A stretch of 64,000 nucleotides of DNA from Bdellovibrio bacteriovorus (lineage in GTDB: Bacteria > Bdellovibrionota > Bdellovibrionia > Bdellovibrionales > Bdellovibrionaceae): positions 2,604,001 through 2,668,000 of the forward strand of contig NZ_CP102930.1 in the NCBI RefSeq assembly GCF_025558485.1. Reading direction: 5' to 3'. The translations under genes were made by a program, and so were the position numbers. The notes beneath the pieces were generated by a model. That model did no database searches. It was not told the DNA's origin and worked only from the letters and a program-made list of their open reading frames with translations. Shown piece by piece: positions 1 to 9,452 of this stretch. Every line of letters starts with the position of its first letter. Within the stretch, counting starts at the first letter, position 1.

Positions 1-35
1 GCTCACTCAGAGCACCTTTCTTTCCAGACTATCAC

Positions 36-788
36 TTACGCCCCTTTAGCCTCACCAACTGCCAGCTGTGGAGTCAGAGTCAGGCGCAAGACCGCCGGAT
101 TATTACCGGGAACCATTTCCAGATCCTCGGACAGGATTTGGAACCCCAAAGCCTGCACTTTTTTAAGAACCACATCCACTGGCGGAACCCACTTGTGGGC
201 AGTCCAGAATTTGCTTTCATGTTCGTTCACGCCCGGAATATCACATTCTGGGGTTTGTCTCCACAGGATGTGATTTTCATCCATGCGCACAGATTCAAAT
301 CCCTCTTCCGGAACATAGGTTTTACTTTGCACTTTCACGGTGATCACAAGTTTTCCAGCCATATTCAGGATATTGCGCAAACTAATCAGATACTGCATCT
401 GATCCATTTCATTGATCATGGTGTTCAGGCAGTCCCCGTCGTGGATCAAATCGAATTTTTGATCCAAAGCTTCGGCTTGAAAGGCCCCGCCCATTCCGAA
501 TGAGATATTCAGATCCTGTTGCAAGGCAATTCTTTGCAGAATGGAAATGGAGTTTCTGTACATATCATAAGCAGCCACGTTAAAGCCCATCTCTGCCAGA
601 GCCATGGCACCCACGCCACGTCCAGAGTGCAGATCCAAAGCACTCAGACCGAAAGTCTGCGGATAGAATTCCTGCACTACAGCTTGCAGATGCAAGGCTG
701 TGTCGCGATCGCAAAGACCATTCAAGGCCAAGATGTTAGAGAATGTTTCTTCAGCTTTGTTAACGAATGTTTGATATTGTGCTTTCAT
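36..788 (-). CDS. Class I SAM-dependent methyltransferase, substrate unknown
   Basis: The 250-residue protein has a Rossmann methyltransferase core. Motif I (LDLHSGRGVG, residues 51-60) forms the SAM-binding loop, an acidic residue follows in AAYD (about 75), and a motif IV-like FDLIHDGDC lies at 112-120. No signal peptide is seen, so it should be cytoplasmic. The ATG is preceded by AAGGAG at good spacing. It is not in an evident operon: the next minus-strand gene ends 206 bases upstream. The fold is well supported, but nothing in the sequence identifies the methyl acceptor; small molecules are at least as likely as RNA or protein. Confidence 0.8.
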   Translation of the reverse strand: MKAQYQTFVNKAEETFSNILALNGLCDRDTALHLQAVVQEFYPQTFGLSALDLHSGRGVGAMALAEMGFNVAAYDMYRNSISILQRIALQQDLNISFGMGGAFQAEALDQKFDLIHDGDCLNTMINEMDQMQYLISLRNILNMAGKLVITVKVQSKTYVPEEGFESVRMDENHILWRQTPECDIPGVNEHESKFWTAHKWVPPVDVVLKKVQALGFQILSEDLEMVPGNNPAVLRLTLTPQLAVGEAKGA

Positions 789-926
789 AACGAACTCCTT
801 ACGTTACGCCGTCCCTGGCGGTTGCAGATTCAACGTCGTTGTTGATCTGATGCCAGACACTAAAGCACTGTTGGTGCCACTGATTTTTTCTGTAGAAATC
901 GCTTCATTTCGAGTTGAGGCACTCGT

Positions 927-987
927 TGCCGGGATTCCGGCAGGGAGTCCTGCCGGGTTTTCGGAAAGCTGCCGAGAGCCCGGCAGC
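927..987. repeat. Cluster of GC-rich hairpins with mutually exclusive pairing
   Basis: Three inverted repeats lie in about 60 bases downstream of the NtrC-type gene: TGCCGG/CCGGCA (927-942), CCGGCAGG/CCTGCCGG (937-956) and GCTGCCG/CGGCAGC (968-987). The first two share bases 937-942, so only one can form at a time. A similar TGCCGG-NATTN-CGGCA core recurs at 18722-18737. It may act as a terminator or as a REP-like element; the only T-run follows the second hairpin on the plus strand. Confidence 0.5.
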
Positions 988-994
988 CCGTGGT

Positions 995-2380
995 TTACTT
1001 CTTAAGACCCTGCAAACGACGGCGAATATCACCCAAGGTGCTGCGCGGAACGCCCAGATATTTGGCTGCCGCAGATTCAGAGCCTTTTTTCTTTAAGGCA
1101 AACTCAATCAGCTTCAGTTCAAATTCAGAAACGACATGACTGTACCGGCCCTCCAGGGCCTTTTCATCTATTTCTGCGACAGATGTGCTTTTGATGATCT
1201 CTTCATAAACCGGAGCAGACTGTACCAGATGCGGCGTCAAGTCTGATGGTTTGATTTCACTGCCATCCACCAGCACACAGGCCACTTCAATCGCGGATTT
1301 CAATTCACGAATATTTCCCGGCCATGAATAAGTCAGCAGCAAATTTTCAGCTTCCGGGCTTAGATGTTTGTCGCGATAGTTACCGTTTCTAAGGAATTCT
1401 TGCGCCAGATCCAGAATGTCCTCTTTACGTTCACGCAGTGGTGGCAGTGTGACAGTGAAGTTTTTAATTCTAAAGAACAGGTCTTCTCTGAATTTCTTTT
1501 CCTTGATCAGCTCTTCCAGATTTTCGTTGGTGGCCGCAATGGTTCTGCAATTTACTTTTCTGCCCACGTCCTGACCGACCGGATAGATGTCGCCACTGCT
1601 TAATACACGCAGAAGCTTTACTTGAAGATCCATGCTTAAAGTCGCAAGCTCATCCAGGAATATGTCGCCTCCGTCAGCACTTTCAAACTTTCCAGCGCGG
1701 GTTTCCGTGGCACCGGTGAAAGCACCTTTTTTATGACCGAACAGTTCGGATTCCGCCAAGTGGCCCGGGATCGCCCCGCAGTTTACGGCAATAAATGGAC
1801 GAGAGTTGTCGTTTTCCAGGCTCCATAGATACTGGGCCATGATTTCTTTACCCGAACCACTTTCCCCGCGAATCAGAACTGACTGACCTGATCCACGGAT
1901 CTTTTTGGCCGTTTCCAGAACCGCTTTGAATGCCGGGGATTTCGTATAAAGATTGATGTGCTTCACCAAACGCGAACCCGCTTGATGTTTCAAAGTCTGA
2001 TTACGACGCAAAAGACGATGCAGAACCGGCGCCTTACGCAACACCTGAGTCAAAGTTTTGGCATCAAAAGGCTTTAGCAGATAGTCCACTGCCCCGGCTT
2101 TCATGCAGGCTTCGACCAAATGAGCCTCATCATGCCCTGTCATCGCCACAACAACCGTGGTAGGATAATTTTTGGAAATTTCCTGAATCAACTGCAACCC
2201 CTGACGGTCGGAGGATTCATCCAAAGACAGATCCGTAAAAACCAGATCGACCAGTTCACGATCCAGAACCTCCAGAGCCTCTTCCATGGAATCCGCCAAA
2301 AGAACCTTGTGGGGCTCCGGAATCTGAGACTGCATTGTTTTACGCACCAGTGTTTCGTCATCAACAATAAGAATACGCAT
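995..2380 (-). CDS. Sigma-54-dependent response regulator, NtrC family
   Basis: This 461-residue protein has the full NtrC architecture. The receiver domain (1-115) has acidic D7/D8, phosphoacceptor D50 and K103. The AAA+ domain has Walker A GESGSGK (172-178), the GAFTGA sigma-54 contact loop (219-224) and Walker B (238-245). A Fis-type helix-turn-helix ends the protein. Its ATG overlaps the stop of the upstream hybrid kinase (TAATG), so the two are translationally coupled and almost certainly partners. It should activate sigma-54 promoters on phosphorylation. Several GG-N10-GC promoters occur in this window, but none can be assigned to this regulator from sequence alone. Confidence 0.93.
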   Translation of the reverse strand: MRILIVDDETLVRKTMQSQIPEPHKVLLADSMEEALEVLDRELVDLVFTDLSLDESSDRQGLQLIQEISKNYPTTVVVAMTGHDEAHLVEACMKAGAVDYLLKPFDAKTLTQVLRKAPVLHRLLRRNQTLKHQAGSRLVKHINLYTKSPAFKAVLETAKKIRGSGQSVLIRGESGSGKEIMAQYLWSLENDNSRPFIAVNCGAIPGHLAESELFGHKKGAFTGATETRAGKFESADGGDIFLDELATLSMDLQVKLLRVLSSGDIYPVGQDVGRKVNCRTIAATNENLEELIKEKKFREDLFFRIKNFTVTLPPLRERKEDILDLAQEFLRNGNYRDKHLSPEAENLLLTYSWPGNIRELKSAIEVACVLVDGSEIKPSDLTPHLVQSAPVYEEIIKSTSVAEIDEKALEGRYSHVVSEFELKLIEFALKKKGSESAAAKYLGVPRSTLGDIRRRLQGLKK

Positions 2381-4563
2381 TATGAATTCCTTATCTTTAA
2401 TTCAAACGGAGAAACCAAAAGCTTGGGAATCAGACGCGCCTTGTTCTGGCGAACCTGATCTTGAATCCACTTTTCATCAAAATCTGTCGTACACAGAATA
2501 GCCCTTTGCTCCAAGGCCATTTCACGAATTACATCCAGACCTTTTTTGCTGTCCCCCAGATTCTGGTCAATCACCAGAATGGCCTCTTCAGACCATGGGT
2601 TCTGCTGTCTGTACATTTCAAACTTTTTGACCGAGTCAAAGAACACAGCCCCACTCAGCCCCAAAGCCTGGGACTTTTCCTGCCAGGTTTTCAGAATATT
2701 CAGATCATCATCCACAAAGGCAATGGTCTGCCCCTGCGCCAGCTCCAGCGAAGTACACAGCCAGGCTGGGGGTTTCTCACGGGGAATTTCGACAATAAAG
2801 CTTGTTCCCTGACCGGGAATACTCTGAACCGTCAAAGAACCACCACACCATTCCACGGCGGCTTTAGCTTGAAACAAGCCCAACCCAGTTCCGGTTTTTT
2901 TGCCAGAGGTAAAACTGCGTTCAAAAATGCGCTCGATGATCTCGGTAGGAATCCCCTGACCGTTATCCTTAATTTCCAGTGTCCATTTTTTTGGCGCCTC
3001 GGTCAGAAGTAAAGACACCTCGGTCGCTCCGGCCTCAAAGGCATTATTGATCATATTTGAAAATGCCGTTTGCAGTTCAATGACCTGCACAACACTCCAC
3101 AGATGCGGAGTCATGGAAATTCCCTGATAAGAAATTTTTTGACTATCCAGCTTGCGCACGCGGTGTTCGTTATAAACACTTAAAATCAAAGGCTCCATCA
3201 AGGTCAACTTGGGGGCTTCTGTCGCAGGTTCTTCATCAGCTTTGACAGTTGATGCCGACAGCTTTTGCACAATTCCCGCCACTCTGGCGATGGCACTTTT
3301 CAGAATCGCCAATGGTTCCTGCTGAGAGGTTTCAATCTGTGCCAGTGCCATGTTCATGCTCATCAAAGGGCTGCGAATGTCGTGCGCCACCTGCGCCGCC
3401 ACTTGCGTGCGTGCCTTGTCCCGCTCACTTTCGATCAAACGCGCCTGATGCGACTGCAAGGTTGCCAGCATGTTGTTCAGATTCTGACCCAAGTCATTGA
3501 GTTCATCCTGAGAATTGGCAGTCACATCCACACGATGGGAATAGTCTTGAGTTACCGAGATCTGATTCAGCAACCCTCGAATGGCTTCCACCTTGCGAAG
3601 CAGGGTTTTTGTCAGTATCGCCGACAGCCAGCCGGAAAGAACAATCAGCACCGCCGCCAGAATCAGCAACGTGATTTGCATTTTGTGCAGCTCTGCATTC
3701 AGGGCTCTGGCGGACACTGTGGTCAACAGGCGATAATGTCTTAGGTTGTCGTTTTTGACCGAAGTCATCACAACCATTTTATCGTCAAACCAGTGAACGC
3801 CCTCTTTCCACTTCAGGCCTTCGCTCAAATCCCAGGCTCTGACGAAACCCGGTTTTTGAATATGCCCCAAAGACTCACCCTTGATACCTACAAGCTCGAT
3901 GGAAAGATTGTCCTCGTCATGTTCTGCCATTTCGCGCAGAAGCTGGGTCACGTCATCAAAGTAAATCACCACTTCGATCAGATTCCTTTTGTCCAGACTG
4001 GGCATGATCGTATGCTGACCGACCTGCCCGTCCTCCCCGCGCACCAAGGCACTTTGATAAACGGACTCAAAAGACTGATTGGGAAAATCAACAGACAACG
4101 ATCCCGGCTTTCCCGCCGATGTCATTAAGACCTGACTGCCGGTACGGTCGTATAAAGTGATACGACTCACGCCAAGGTTCCTTGTCATGTCGTGAATTTT
4201 AAGAAGCGTCAGTTGTCCTTGGGCGTGTTGAATCTGCAAAAACTGACCAGCATTGGACGCAATACGTGCCTGAGACTCTTCGACCCGCGACAAAGCCTTG
4301 GCCAGCAAGTTCATGTGGTCAACGTAAGAGTCCTCAAATTCGCTGATTCGGAAATTCGATAAGGTGCTATTTAAAATCAGACAGATGATGATGGCTGCCC
4401 CGGCTCCGGTTCCAAAAAGAGCCACAAAGATTTTCCGCGAGAACTTCATCTGAGAAAAGCTGATCATCCGTTCATGGTATTGACGACCATTTACGATGTC
4501 ACTGGAGAAATCAGCCTTGTCGTTGAGATTCCGGGGACCGCCGCTCTGCGCCTTAGAAGACAA
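2380..4563 (-). CDS. Hybrid sensor histidine kinase with C-terminal receiver-like domain
   Basis: The protein has up to 727 residues. An N-terminal membrane helix (about 45-65) and a second near 300 bracket a periplasmic sensor region. HAMP, a HisKA helix with the phospho-site AHDIRSP and an HATPase domain (DNGQGIP, then GTGLGL) follow. The C-terminal 130 residues look like a receiver (FVDDD, then VIDQNLG). The longest frame starts at TTG inside the end of the preceding vWA gene. An ATG at 4467 or 4449 just before the first helix is an alternative, and neither has a strong ribosome site. The terminal receiver suggests a phosphorelay to, or feedback on, the coupled NtrC-type regulator. The ligand is unknown. 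Confidence 0.88.
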   Translation of the reverse strand: MSSKAQSGGPRNLNDKADFSSDIVNGRQYHERMISFSQMKFSRKIFVALFGTGAGAAIIICLILNSTLSNFRISEFEDSYVDHMNLLAKALSRVEESQARIASNAGQFLQIQHAQGQLTLLKIHDMTRNLGVSRITLYDRTGSQVLMTSAGKPGSLSVDFPNQSFESVYQSALVRGEDGQVGQHTIMPSLDKRNLIEVVIYFDDVTQLLREMAEHDEDNLSIELVGIKGESLGHIQKPGFVRAWDLSEGLKWKEGVHWFDDKMVVMTSVKNDNLRHYRLLTTVSARALNAELHKMQITLLILAAVLIVLSGWLSAILTKTLLRKVEAIRGLLNQISVTQDYSHRVDVTANSQDELNDLGQNLNNMLATLQSHQARLIESERDKARTQVAAQVAHDIRSPLMSMNMALAQIETSQQEPLAILKSAIARVAGIVQKLSASTVKADEEPATEAPKLTLMEPLILSVYNEHRVRKLDSQKISYQGISMTPHLWSVVQVIELQTAFSNMINNAFEAGATEVSLLLTEAPKKWTLEIKDNGQGIPTEIIERIFERSFTSGKKTGTGLGLFQAKAAVEWCGGSLTVQSIPGQGTSFIVEIPREKPPAWLCTSLELAQGQTIAFVDDDLNILKTWQEKSQALGLSGAVFFDSVKKFEMYRQQNPWSEEAILVIDQNLGDSKKGLDVIREMALEQRAILCTTDFDEKWIQDQVRQNKARLIPKLLVSPFELKIRNS

Positions 4564-6166
4564 CGACTGTCAGTTTGTCTCCCTTGGCAAGTTTCAGGCT
4601 GAATTTGATTTTACCATCAGCCACATCGTACTGATCGGCCCGGACCTTTTCAAGCTCTGTACCGCTCTTACGCTTTAACAGCACGTCGCGAACCTTCATA
4701 CCCTCTGGAATCTCCAAAGGAAACTCCTGGCTGATATACGAAACAGACGAAGCGATTTTATCAAAGGCCTTTTTATAACCGTCGTCGTCCTGACACAAGG
4801 AATAGGTCTGCACAACACCAGGACTGGAGCTTTGCAGGCGTTCAAAGGTTTCCACATAAGACTGCCCGGTCTTCAGCTCGCAGCTTTGACCGTGGGTATT
4901 GCCCACCACCGCCATAAAGTAGTTTCCTTGCAGAGCCGTCTTGGAAATATCGCTAAGGAAGTTCGCGGCAACATCGGTCCCACCCTCCAGCAAATACCCC
5001 GAGCGTACAATCCCACGGCGCACCCCTGTTGGACCCGTCATTTTGCAGGCCTGAGTCACCGCAGTCCCTGGGTAAATGGAAGCAAGATAAGCCATAATAT
5101 TCGCATGCCCACGATAGGCCTGAGAACAATAATCAGTCAGACCTTCGCTTTCCTCGACATAGTATGTGGAAGCGACTTCGGTGTATTTGCACTCAGTCAG
5201 CTGAACCTCGTTAAAATGGAAATTCACCCCGTTATAAGAGGCCGTCTTGCCAACCAGTGCAGCCATACTGTCCTGAACACGCTTTAAGTCCTCGCCCTGA
5301 CAGTTCTGTCCTGCAAGGCCCACTTCACTTTGTCCTTTTGCCAGATAATTGTAACCGTAGAAAGTGCGCGTTTCGACGTTCGTGCTGACTCCGTCACGAT
5401 AACCCACCCCAGTGAACGTAAATGGGATGCTGACTCTTTTATAAACGACAGACATTGTGCGGTCATAGTTATAAACCAGATCGTTCATACAGTGACGACC
5501 TTGATAATTGTCTTCGTCCGTCAGAACGAAGAAGACCACCTTTTCGTTTGTCGCTGGTTTCTGATATTTGTTTGTCGCCCACTGAACAATCGAACACAGA
5601 GCGGACTCATTATCACTTCCCGCCGTTCCCATATTCAGCACGGATTGTTTGATACTATTCACGCGAGACTGACGAACAGACGCCGAATCGCGGGGGTCCA
5701 GCACGATAGACTGCGGACTTCCACCATAAATCGTTTTAGTAATGGCTTGAGTGTCATTGGCAGCCAGCTCTGAAATGTCGTTCACATAAACTTCACTGCC
5801 TGTCTTCAGACTTCCATAAATCAAAGTGCCAGAGGCGTTAAGATAACTGGAGGTGGACATAAGCTGCACAGTCACCTTTTTCGTGGCCAAAGAGGCCAGC
5901 AGGCCGTCGATGCGAGCCACCAGTTCTTCCTGTGATTGCTTCATTGTTTGAGAGTTATCGACCACCAGAACCAACTGTGTCGATGGGTATTCCACAGATT
6001 CTTCCGTTTGGAATTCAGACACTTTGGCATTTTCGGGAAGTTCACCGTCAATTCGATAGGCCGTTTCAGAGTCCATATCAAAACGCAAACTTTGCGGTGC
6101 ACAGTTCTGAAAAGAAAGAACCAATATGGACGCCCCGGCCAAAGCCGCCAACCTATTCTTTTTCAC
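4553..6166 (-). CDS. vWA-domain lipoprotein upstream of the two-component pair
   Basis: About 537 residues from a GTG start, chosen because GGGGGG lies just upstream; an ATG at 6202 would add 12 residues before the signal peptide. A basic, hydrophobic leader ends in the lipobox LSFQNC, so this should be a membrane-anchored lipoprotein. It then enters a von Willebrand A-like fold: VLVVDNSQT supplies a DxSxT MIDAS-type metal site and VVFFVLTDEDN sits further on. Many cysteines suggest an oxidised periplasmic or surface protein. It overlaps the kinase gene by 11 bases in the TTG-start model, so it may be a ligand-binding accessory or an output of that sensor; this is inference. Confidence 0.8.
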   Translation of the reverse strand: MKKNRLAALAGASILVLSFQNCAPQSLRFDMDSETAYRIDGELPENAKVSEFQTEESVEYPSTQLVLVVDNSQTMKQSQEELVARIDGLLASLATKKVTVQLMSTSSYLNASGTLIYGSLKTGSEVYVNDISELAANDTQAITKTIYGGSPQSIVLDPRDSASVRQSRVNSIKQSVLNMGTAGSDNESALCSIVQWATNKYQKPATNEKVVFFVLTDEDNYQGRHCMNDLVYNYDRTMSVVYKRVSIPFTFTGVGYRDGVSTNVETRTFYGYNYLAKGQSEVGLAGQNCQGEDLKRVQDSMAALVGKTASYNGVNFHFNEVQLTECKYTEVASTYYVEESEGLTDYCSQAYRGHANIMAYLASIYPGTAVTQACKMTGPTGVRRGIVRSGYLLEGGTDVAANFLSDISKTALQGNYFMAVVGNTHGQSCELKTGQSYVETFERLQSSSPGVVQTYSLCQDDDGYKKAFDKIASSVSYISQEFPLEIPEGMKVRDVLLKRKSGTELEKVRADQYDVADGKIKFSLKLAKGDKLTVVVF

Positions 6167-6282
6167 ACATCCCCCCGGATATCTGACTATTATTCTACTC
6201 ATTGTGAAATATCAGGGGAGACCTTGTCTCAAAAAAGTACAGAGGTCCTAAGACAAAGCGTCTCGAACTTCTGTGCGAACGC

Positions 6283-7128
6283 TTAGCGGGAACGGGACTT
6301 TATCATACTGAGAAAAAGAATCGTCACATCGAAGGTGTTCGGCGAAGCAAAGGTGTATCCCGCGGCCCCGCCACTCCACGCATGCCCCATGCCCGGCACA
6401 CGAATATAAGAAACCATCGCACCCCCGGAAGCCTTCCAACGAATGAAATCTTCAGAATCTGCGACCTTCGTGAAAGAGGAATTCAGCTGACCGTCATCCG
6501 AATGATCCAAAAAATAAAGTCCCTGCTGCAAAGACTTCTGGGCATGACTGCTGGTGGATATCTTGTCCTTTTCACCGCGCACGATGATGATTTCCTGCAA
6601 TTTCCTGTGGGAAATGTCGCGACTGCATTTTAGGGCCTTTTCGCCCAGGTCATTTTCGCCCTGTCTGTAACGGCTTAAAATTCTGTAGGGGGCGCCGGAA
6701 TGAATTAGGGCGGCTTTAAAAATATCCGGATAACAATAGGCAAAGTGAGCCGCCAGCACACCTCCGGCGGAAAAGCCACCCACATAGATTTGCTCCGGGT
6801 CCACCAGACCTTTTTTTACGAGTTCTTGAATATGGTCTGTGATTTCCTTCAGCTTCCCCTGATTGCGCTTTTGATTGGCAGGCAGGAACCAGTTCCAGCA
6901 GGTCAATGGATTCTTAAGAACAGACTGCTCGGGAGTATAGATGATCGCATCCAGCCCCATCCACTGCTGTTTTTCCGCAAGGCCCGTCAGGTCCATGAAT
7001 TCCTGCGCCGACTGCGTGCAGCCGTGCAACCACAAAATCAAAGGGCGTGGTGCAACTGATTGACTGAAAGCCGGAACAGTCCAGCCCACAGCCACCAGCA
7101 ATAAAAGAAGTTTTGCCAAACAAGTCAT
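6283..7128 (-). CDS. Secreted alpha/beta-hydrolase, PHB depolymerase/LpqC-like esterase
   Basis: 281 residues with a signal peptide (cleavage near AFS-QS, residue 22). The fold is recognisable from the oxyanion motif HGC (35-37), the nucleophile elbow GFSAGG with serine at 120, and a late GMGHAWSGG that supplies the histidine. This pattern is typical of the extracellular polyhydroxybutyrate depolymerase and feruloyl-esterase superfamily. The start codon overlaps the stop of the preceding secreted gene (TAATG), so the two are co-translated. A role in degrading prey storage polymer or esters is plausible for a predator but is not shown by the sequence. Confidence 0.82.
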   Translation of the reverse strand: MTCLAKLLLLLVAVGWTVPAFSQSVAPRPLILWLHGCTQSAQEFMDLTGLAEKQQWMGLDAIIYTPEQSVLKNPLTCWNWFLPANQKRNQGKLKEITDHIQELVKKGLVDPEQIYVGGFSAGGVLAAHFAYCYPDIFKAALIHSGAPYRILSRYRQGENDLGEKALKCSRDISHRKLQEIIIVRGEKDKISTSSHAQKSLQQGLYFLDHSDDGQLNSSFTKVADSEDFIRWKASGGAMVSYIRVPGMGHAWSGGAAGYTFASPNTFDVTILFLSMIKSRSR

Positions 7129-7715
7129 TAGTTATTGGGACGGATATCAATATTAGGAGTGTTGGGTTTACCGTAGCTATAAATCGGAGTGATTAAGCCC
7201 GGATACTGCTGCAACAGCGCATTTGGATTTAAGACACTAACAACCGCAAGAATATTTCCAACAGAAGGATTTTTCTGCAAGTTGGAGTTCACGACAGCGG
7301 AAATAAAGGTCTGAATGATCGCGCGTCTTTGCGCATCGGCCAGAACCTGCTTTTCATAGAAATGATTGTTGATCATCATTTGATTTACGATCTGCAGGTT
7401 ATTGTGCAACATCACATCAGAAAACTCCACCGCGTTAATACGACGAAGAAGATACTGAATGTGCGCTTCAGCGACCTGTTCCAACTGCAACTGCAAAAGA
7501 CGCTGATTGATTTTTTTAGTCAACAAGGCCACAGACTGATCATTGTTTGCCAGAAGTTCCAAAATGATAGTGGCCTGGGCCACACTGAAAGTCGGATAAA
7601 CGATCTGTCCTGTGGTGGCTTCACCCATTTCAGCATCAGTCATTTTCACCAGCTTAGCGGAGGCGGTGAAAGACACTCCCAGACTGCATAACACGACAAC
7701 GACAATCTTTTTCAT
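7128..7715 (-). CDS. Secreted protein of unknown function with MTDAEMGEATTGQ motif
   Basis: 195 residues with a clear Sec signal peptide ending near ASA-K (21). Just after it comes MTDAEMGEATTGQ, resembling the 'm-d-eL-x-v-tGQ' motif seen at the mature N-terminus of various envelope proteins. The remainder is helix-rich with many Gln and Asn and a Pro/Asn-rich tail. No catalytic motif is visible. It is coupled to the downstream esterase. Function unknown; periplasmic or outer-membrane location likely. Confidence 0.75.
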   Translation of the reverse strand: MKKIVVVVLCSLGVSFTASAKLVKMTDAEMGEATTGQIVYPTFSVAQATIILELLANNDQSVALLTKKINQRLLQLQLEQVAEAHIQYLLRRINAVEFSDVMLHNNLQIVNQMMINNHFYEKQVLADAQRRAIIQTFISAVVNSNLQKNPSVGNILAVVSVLNPNALLQQYPGLITPIYSYGKPNTPNIDIRPNN

Positions 7716-7849
7716 AATAGGCTCCTTGGTAAAATTGGATAAGGAGTTCTATTAAAGATTCTCTCGGGTTACAAGACCCCACGCGGGAAAACGATAAAAT
7801 GTCCAAGACTGTCCAAAGACTTTGCTGTTCCCGAAAAACGCAGAAACAT

Positions 7850-7878
7850 GGGCCTCACACAGCTTCGTTGTGAGGCCC
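7850..7878 (-). terminator. Hairpin terminator after the Cdh-like lipoprotein gene
   Basis: A perfect 10-bp stem GGGCCTCACA/TGTGAGGCCC with a 9-base loop lies 11 bases past the stop of the minus-strand lipoprotein gene. The U-tract on that strand is weak (TGTTTCTG). Confidence 0.6.
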
Positions 7879-7889
7879 CACTCCCCAGT

Positions 7890-8672
7890 TTACTTGTTTG
7901 CAACCTTAAGCTGGGGACAGTCGTGATTCTGGATTTCCTCGATGGACCCCCGGCTGCCCGTGGTACGATCCACCCGACTTGCCAACAGAACCAGACTTAA
8001 AGGCTCCGCTTTATTTTTTACAGCCACCAAGGCCAGGCCGAACTCACCCATGTGCTCTTTGGCGCCGGGAACTTCCTCTGCCAGCAACTTGAAAGCATTT
8101 TTGTTTTCCAAGTCCTGTACGGAAATCTTTTTGGCGAAGTATTCGTGTCCCAAAACTCCACCGGGCACCACAGCCCATCCGGCATGAAACAGCATCAGAT
8201 CTTTGGCGATTTGCGCTTGTACTTCCGGTTTGGGACAGGATACGTGAATATGCAGTTGATTCTGACTGCGCCCGTACTGAGAATTAACGGCCAAAGATAC
8301 CGCCTCCGGAGCGATGGCGGACCCATGCTTTCTTTCCATATAGCTGCGCGCCTTCCAGGCCAGATCAAAGTAATTGGTGACATCGGAATTTAGCAGCTCG
8401 GCACTTTCAATGCCGGTAATTTTAGCGGTGGGCATAAGAAGGTATTGCAGCTCTCCCACCCGGTCTTTAAAAACAACATAGCCATGGGGCTCGCCCTTGG
8501 CCAGATTCACTTCGATACAGGGATTTTTCGCCTGATCCCCTGATTTTGCCAGAGGCAGGCATTTTTCACTGATAATATTCCAAAGGGCATCTGAACGCAG
8601 AGGTGCTTTCAATGAAGCGCAACCCACAACAACTAAAAACACCGGCACAGCTAAAAAGAATCTTTTTGTCAT
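7890..8672 (-). CDS. CDP-diacylglycerol diphosphatase-like lipoprotein (Cdh family)
   Basis: 260 residues starting at the ATG after TAAGAGGC; a longer frame would add 18 residues without signal character. The leader ends in the lipobox VVVGC. The body matches the CDP-diacylglycerol pyrophosphatase family: an LWNI start, VVFKD, LLMPTAKITGIES, and the signature NSQYGRSQNQLHIHVSC with the paired catalytic histidines of this HIT-like fold. Known members hydrolyse CDP-diacylglycerol to CMP and phosphatidate at the membrane. The lipid anchor would place this copy on the periplasmic side. It lies 17 bases downstream of the next secreted gene, probably in one transcript. Confidence 0.82.
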   Translation of the reverse strand: MTKRFFLAVPVFLVVVGCASLKAPLRSDALWNIISEKCLPLAKSGDQAKNPCIEVNLAKGEPHGYVVFKDRVGELQYLLMPTAKITGIESAELLNSDVTNYFDLAWKARSYMERKHGSAIAPEAVSLAVNSQYGRSQNQLHIHVSCPKPEVQAQIAKDLMLFHAGWAVVPGGVLGHEYFAKKISVQDLENKNAFKLLAEEVPGAKEHMGEFGLALVAVKNKAEPLSLVLLASRVDRTTGSRGSIEEIQNHDCPQLKVANK

Positions 8673-8689
8673 GCCTCTTATTCTGCGTC

Positions 8690-9310
8690 TTACAAACGGG
8701 CCTTGGCAACAACTTCCACAGCACACTGATAACGGTATTGAGAAGCAGGCTCTGCGGCGGCATTGGCTTTACATTCGTGTCTTAGCTCTTTAGGCCCCAT
8801 GATAAAGTATCTGCGACGTTCATAAGCTCTGTGACTGGTCACTGTTCCGCGAGAAGTGATCTGACAGCTTACTCCGTATTTTTCAGAACAATCCGACAAG
8901 GCATCACGCTCGGCCTCATGGATAGCTGAACTGCGACATGCCTCCTCTGTCGTTTTGTTTTCATTATAGTCGCCAAAACCTGATACAGAGGAAATGTAAG
9001 TCGGATATTGCACAATTCTTTGGGCCACGATTTCGCAGCGGTAGAATTCACGCGCGTCACTGTCACAGCGACTTAGCACGGCACTGCTAATACGGCTGGC
9101 GCGATAGCGGGCTTGTTCCACACAGTCATTTTGGTCGATCCCCACGGCGACAACCTTTTCTGTGGCTTCAGCCTGTCCTGCGCGAATGCGACGACGCTCG
9201 ACTTCCTCAAGAAGTTGTTTTTCAGATTGCGACGGTTCTGCGGCCTTCACCAGAATGGAATGACTACACAGAGACAAAAAGATCAAACTTGTTAACAATT
9301 GGATTTTCAT
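8690..9310 (-). CDS. Cysteine-rich secreted protein, function unknown
   Basis: 206 residues with a signal peptide ending near VKA-A (24). The mature part begins with a charged helix and then carries about eight cysteines in loosely repeated A-x-C or C-x-S helical units, consistent with disulfide-stabilised periplasmic repeats. No family is recognised. GGGGGGAATTT precedes the ATG. A GG-N10-GC sigma-54-like element lies just upstream and would drive this gene together with the Cdh-like lipoprotein. Confidence 0.72.
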   Translation of the reverse strand: MKIQLLTSLIFLSLCSHSILVKAAEPSQSEKQLLEEVERRRIRAGQAEATEKVVAVGIDQNDCVEQARYRASRISSAVLSRCDSDAREFYRCEIVAQRIVQYPTYISSVSGFGDYNENKTTEEACRSSAIHEAERDALSDCSEKYGVSCQITSRGTVTSHRAYERRRYFIMGPKELRHECKANAAAEPASQYRYQCAVEVVAKARL

Positions 9311-9335
9311 AAATTCCCCCCGGGGCTTTCCTTTA

Positions 9336-9351
9336 GCAAGGCTGATACCAA
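9336..9351 (-). promoter_or_regulatory. Probable sigma-54 (-24/-12) promoter
   Basis: On the minus strand the sequence TTGGTATCAGCCTTGCT has GG and GC separated by exactly 10 bases. It differs at only two positions from the better element at 52551-52567. The leader to the 9310 start would be short, about 14 bases, but includes the ribosome site. Confidence 0.45.
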
Positions 9352-9452
9352 CCGAGGTGGGAGCATTATGCCACCTTATAGAACTTGCAGGGTCAGGGGC
9401 GTTTGCATATCATTAGGTCTTCTTTAAGCAACGACAACAAGGAGATTCCCAG

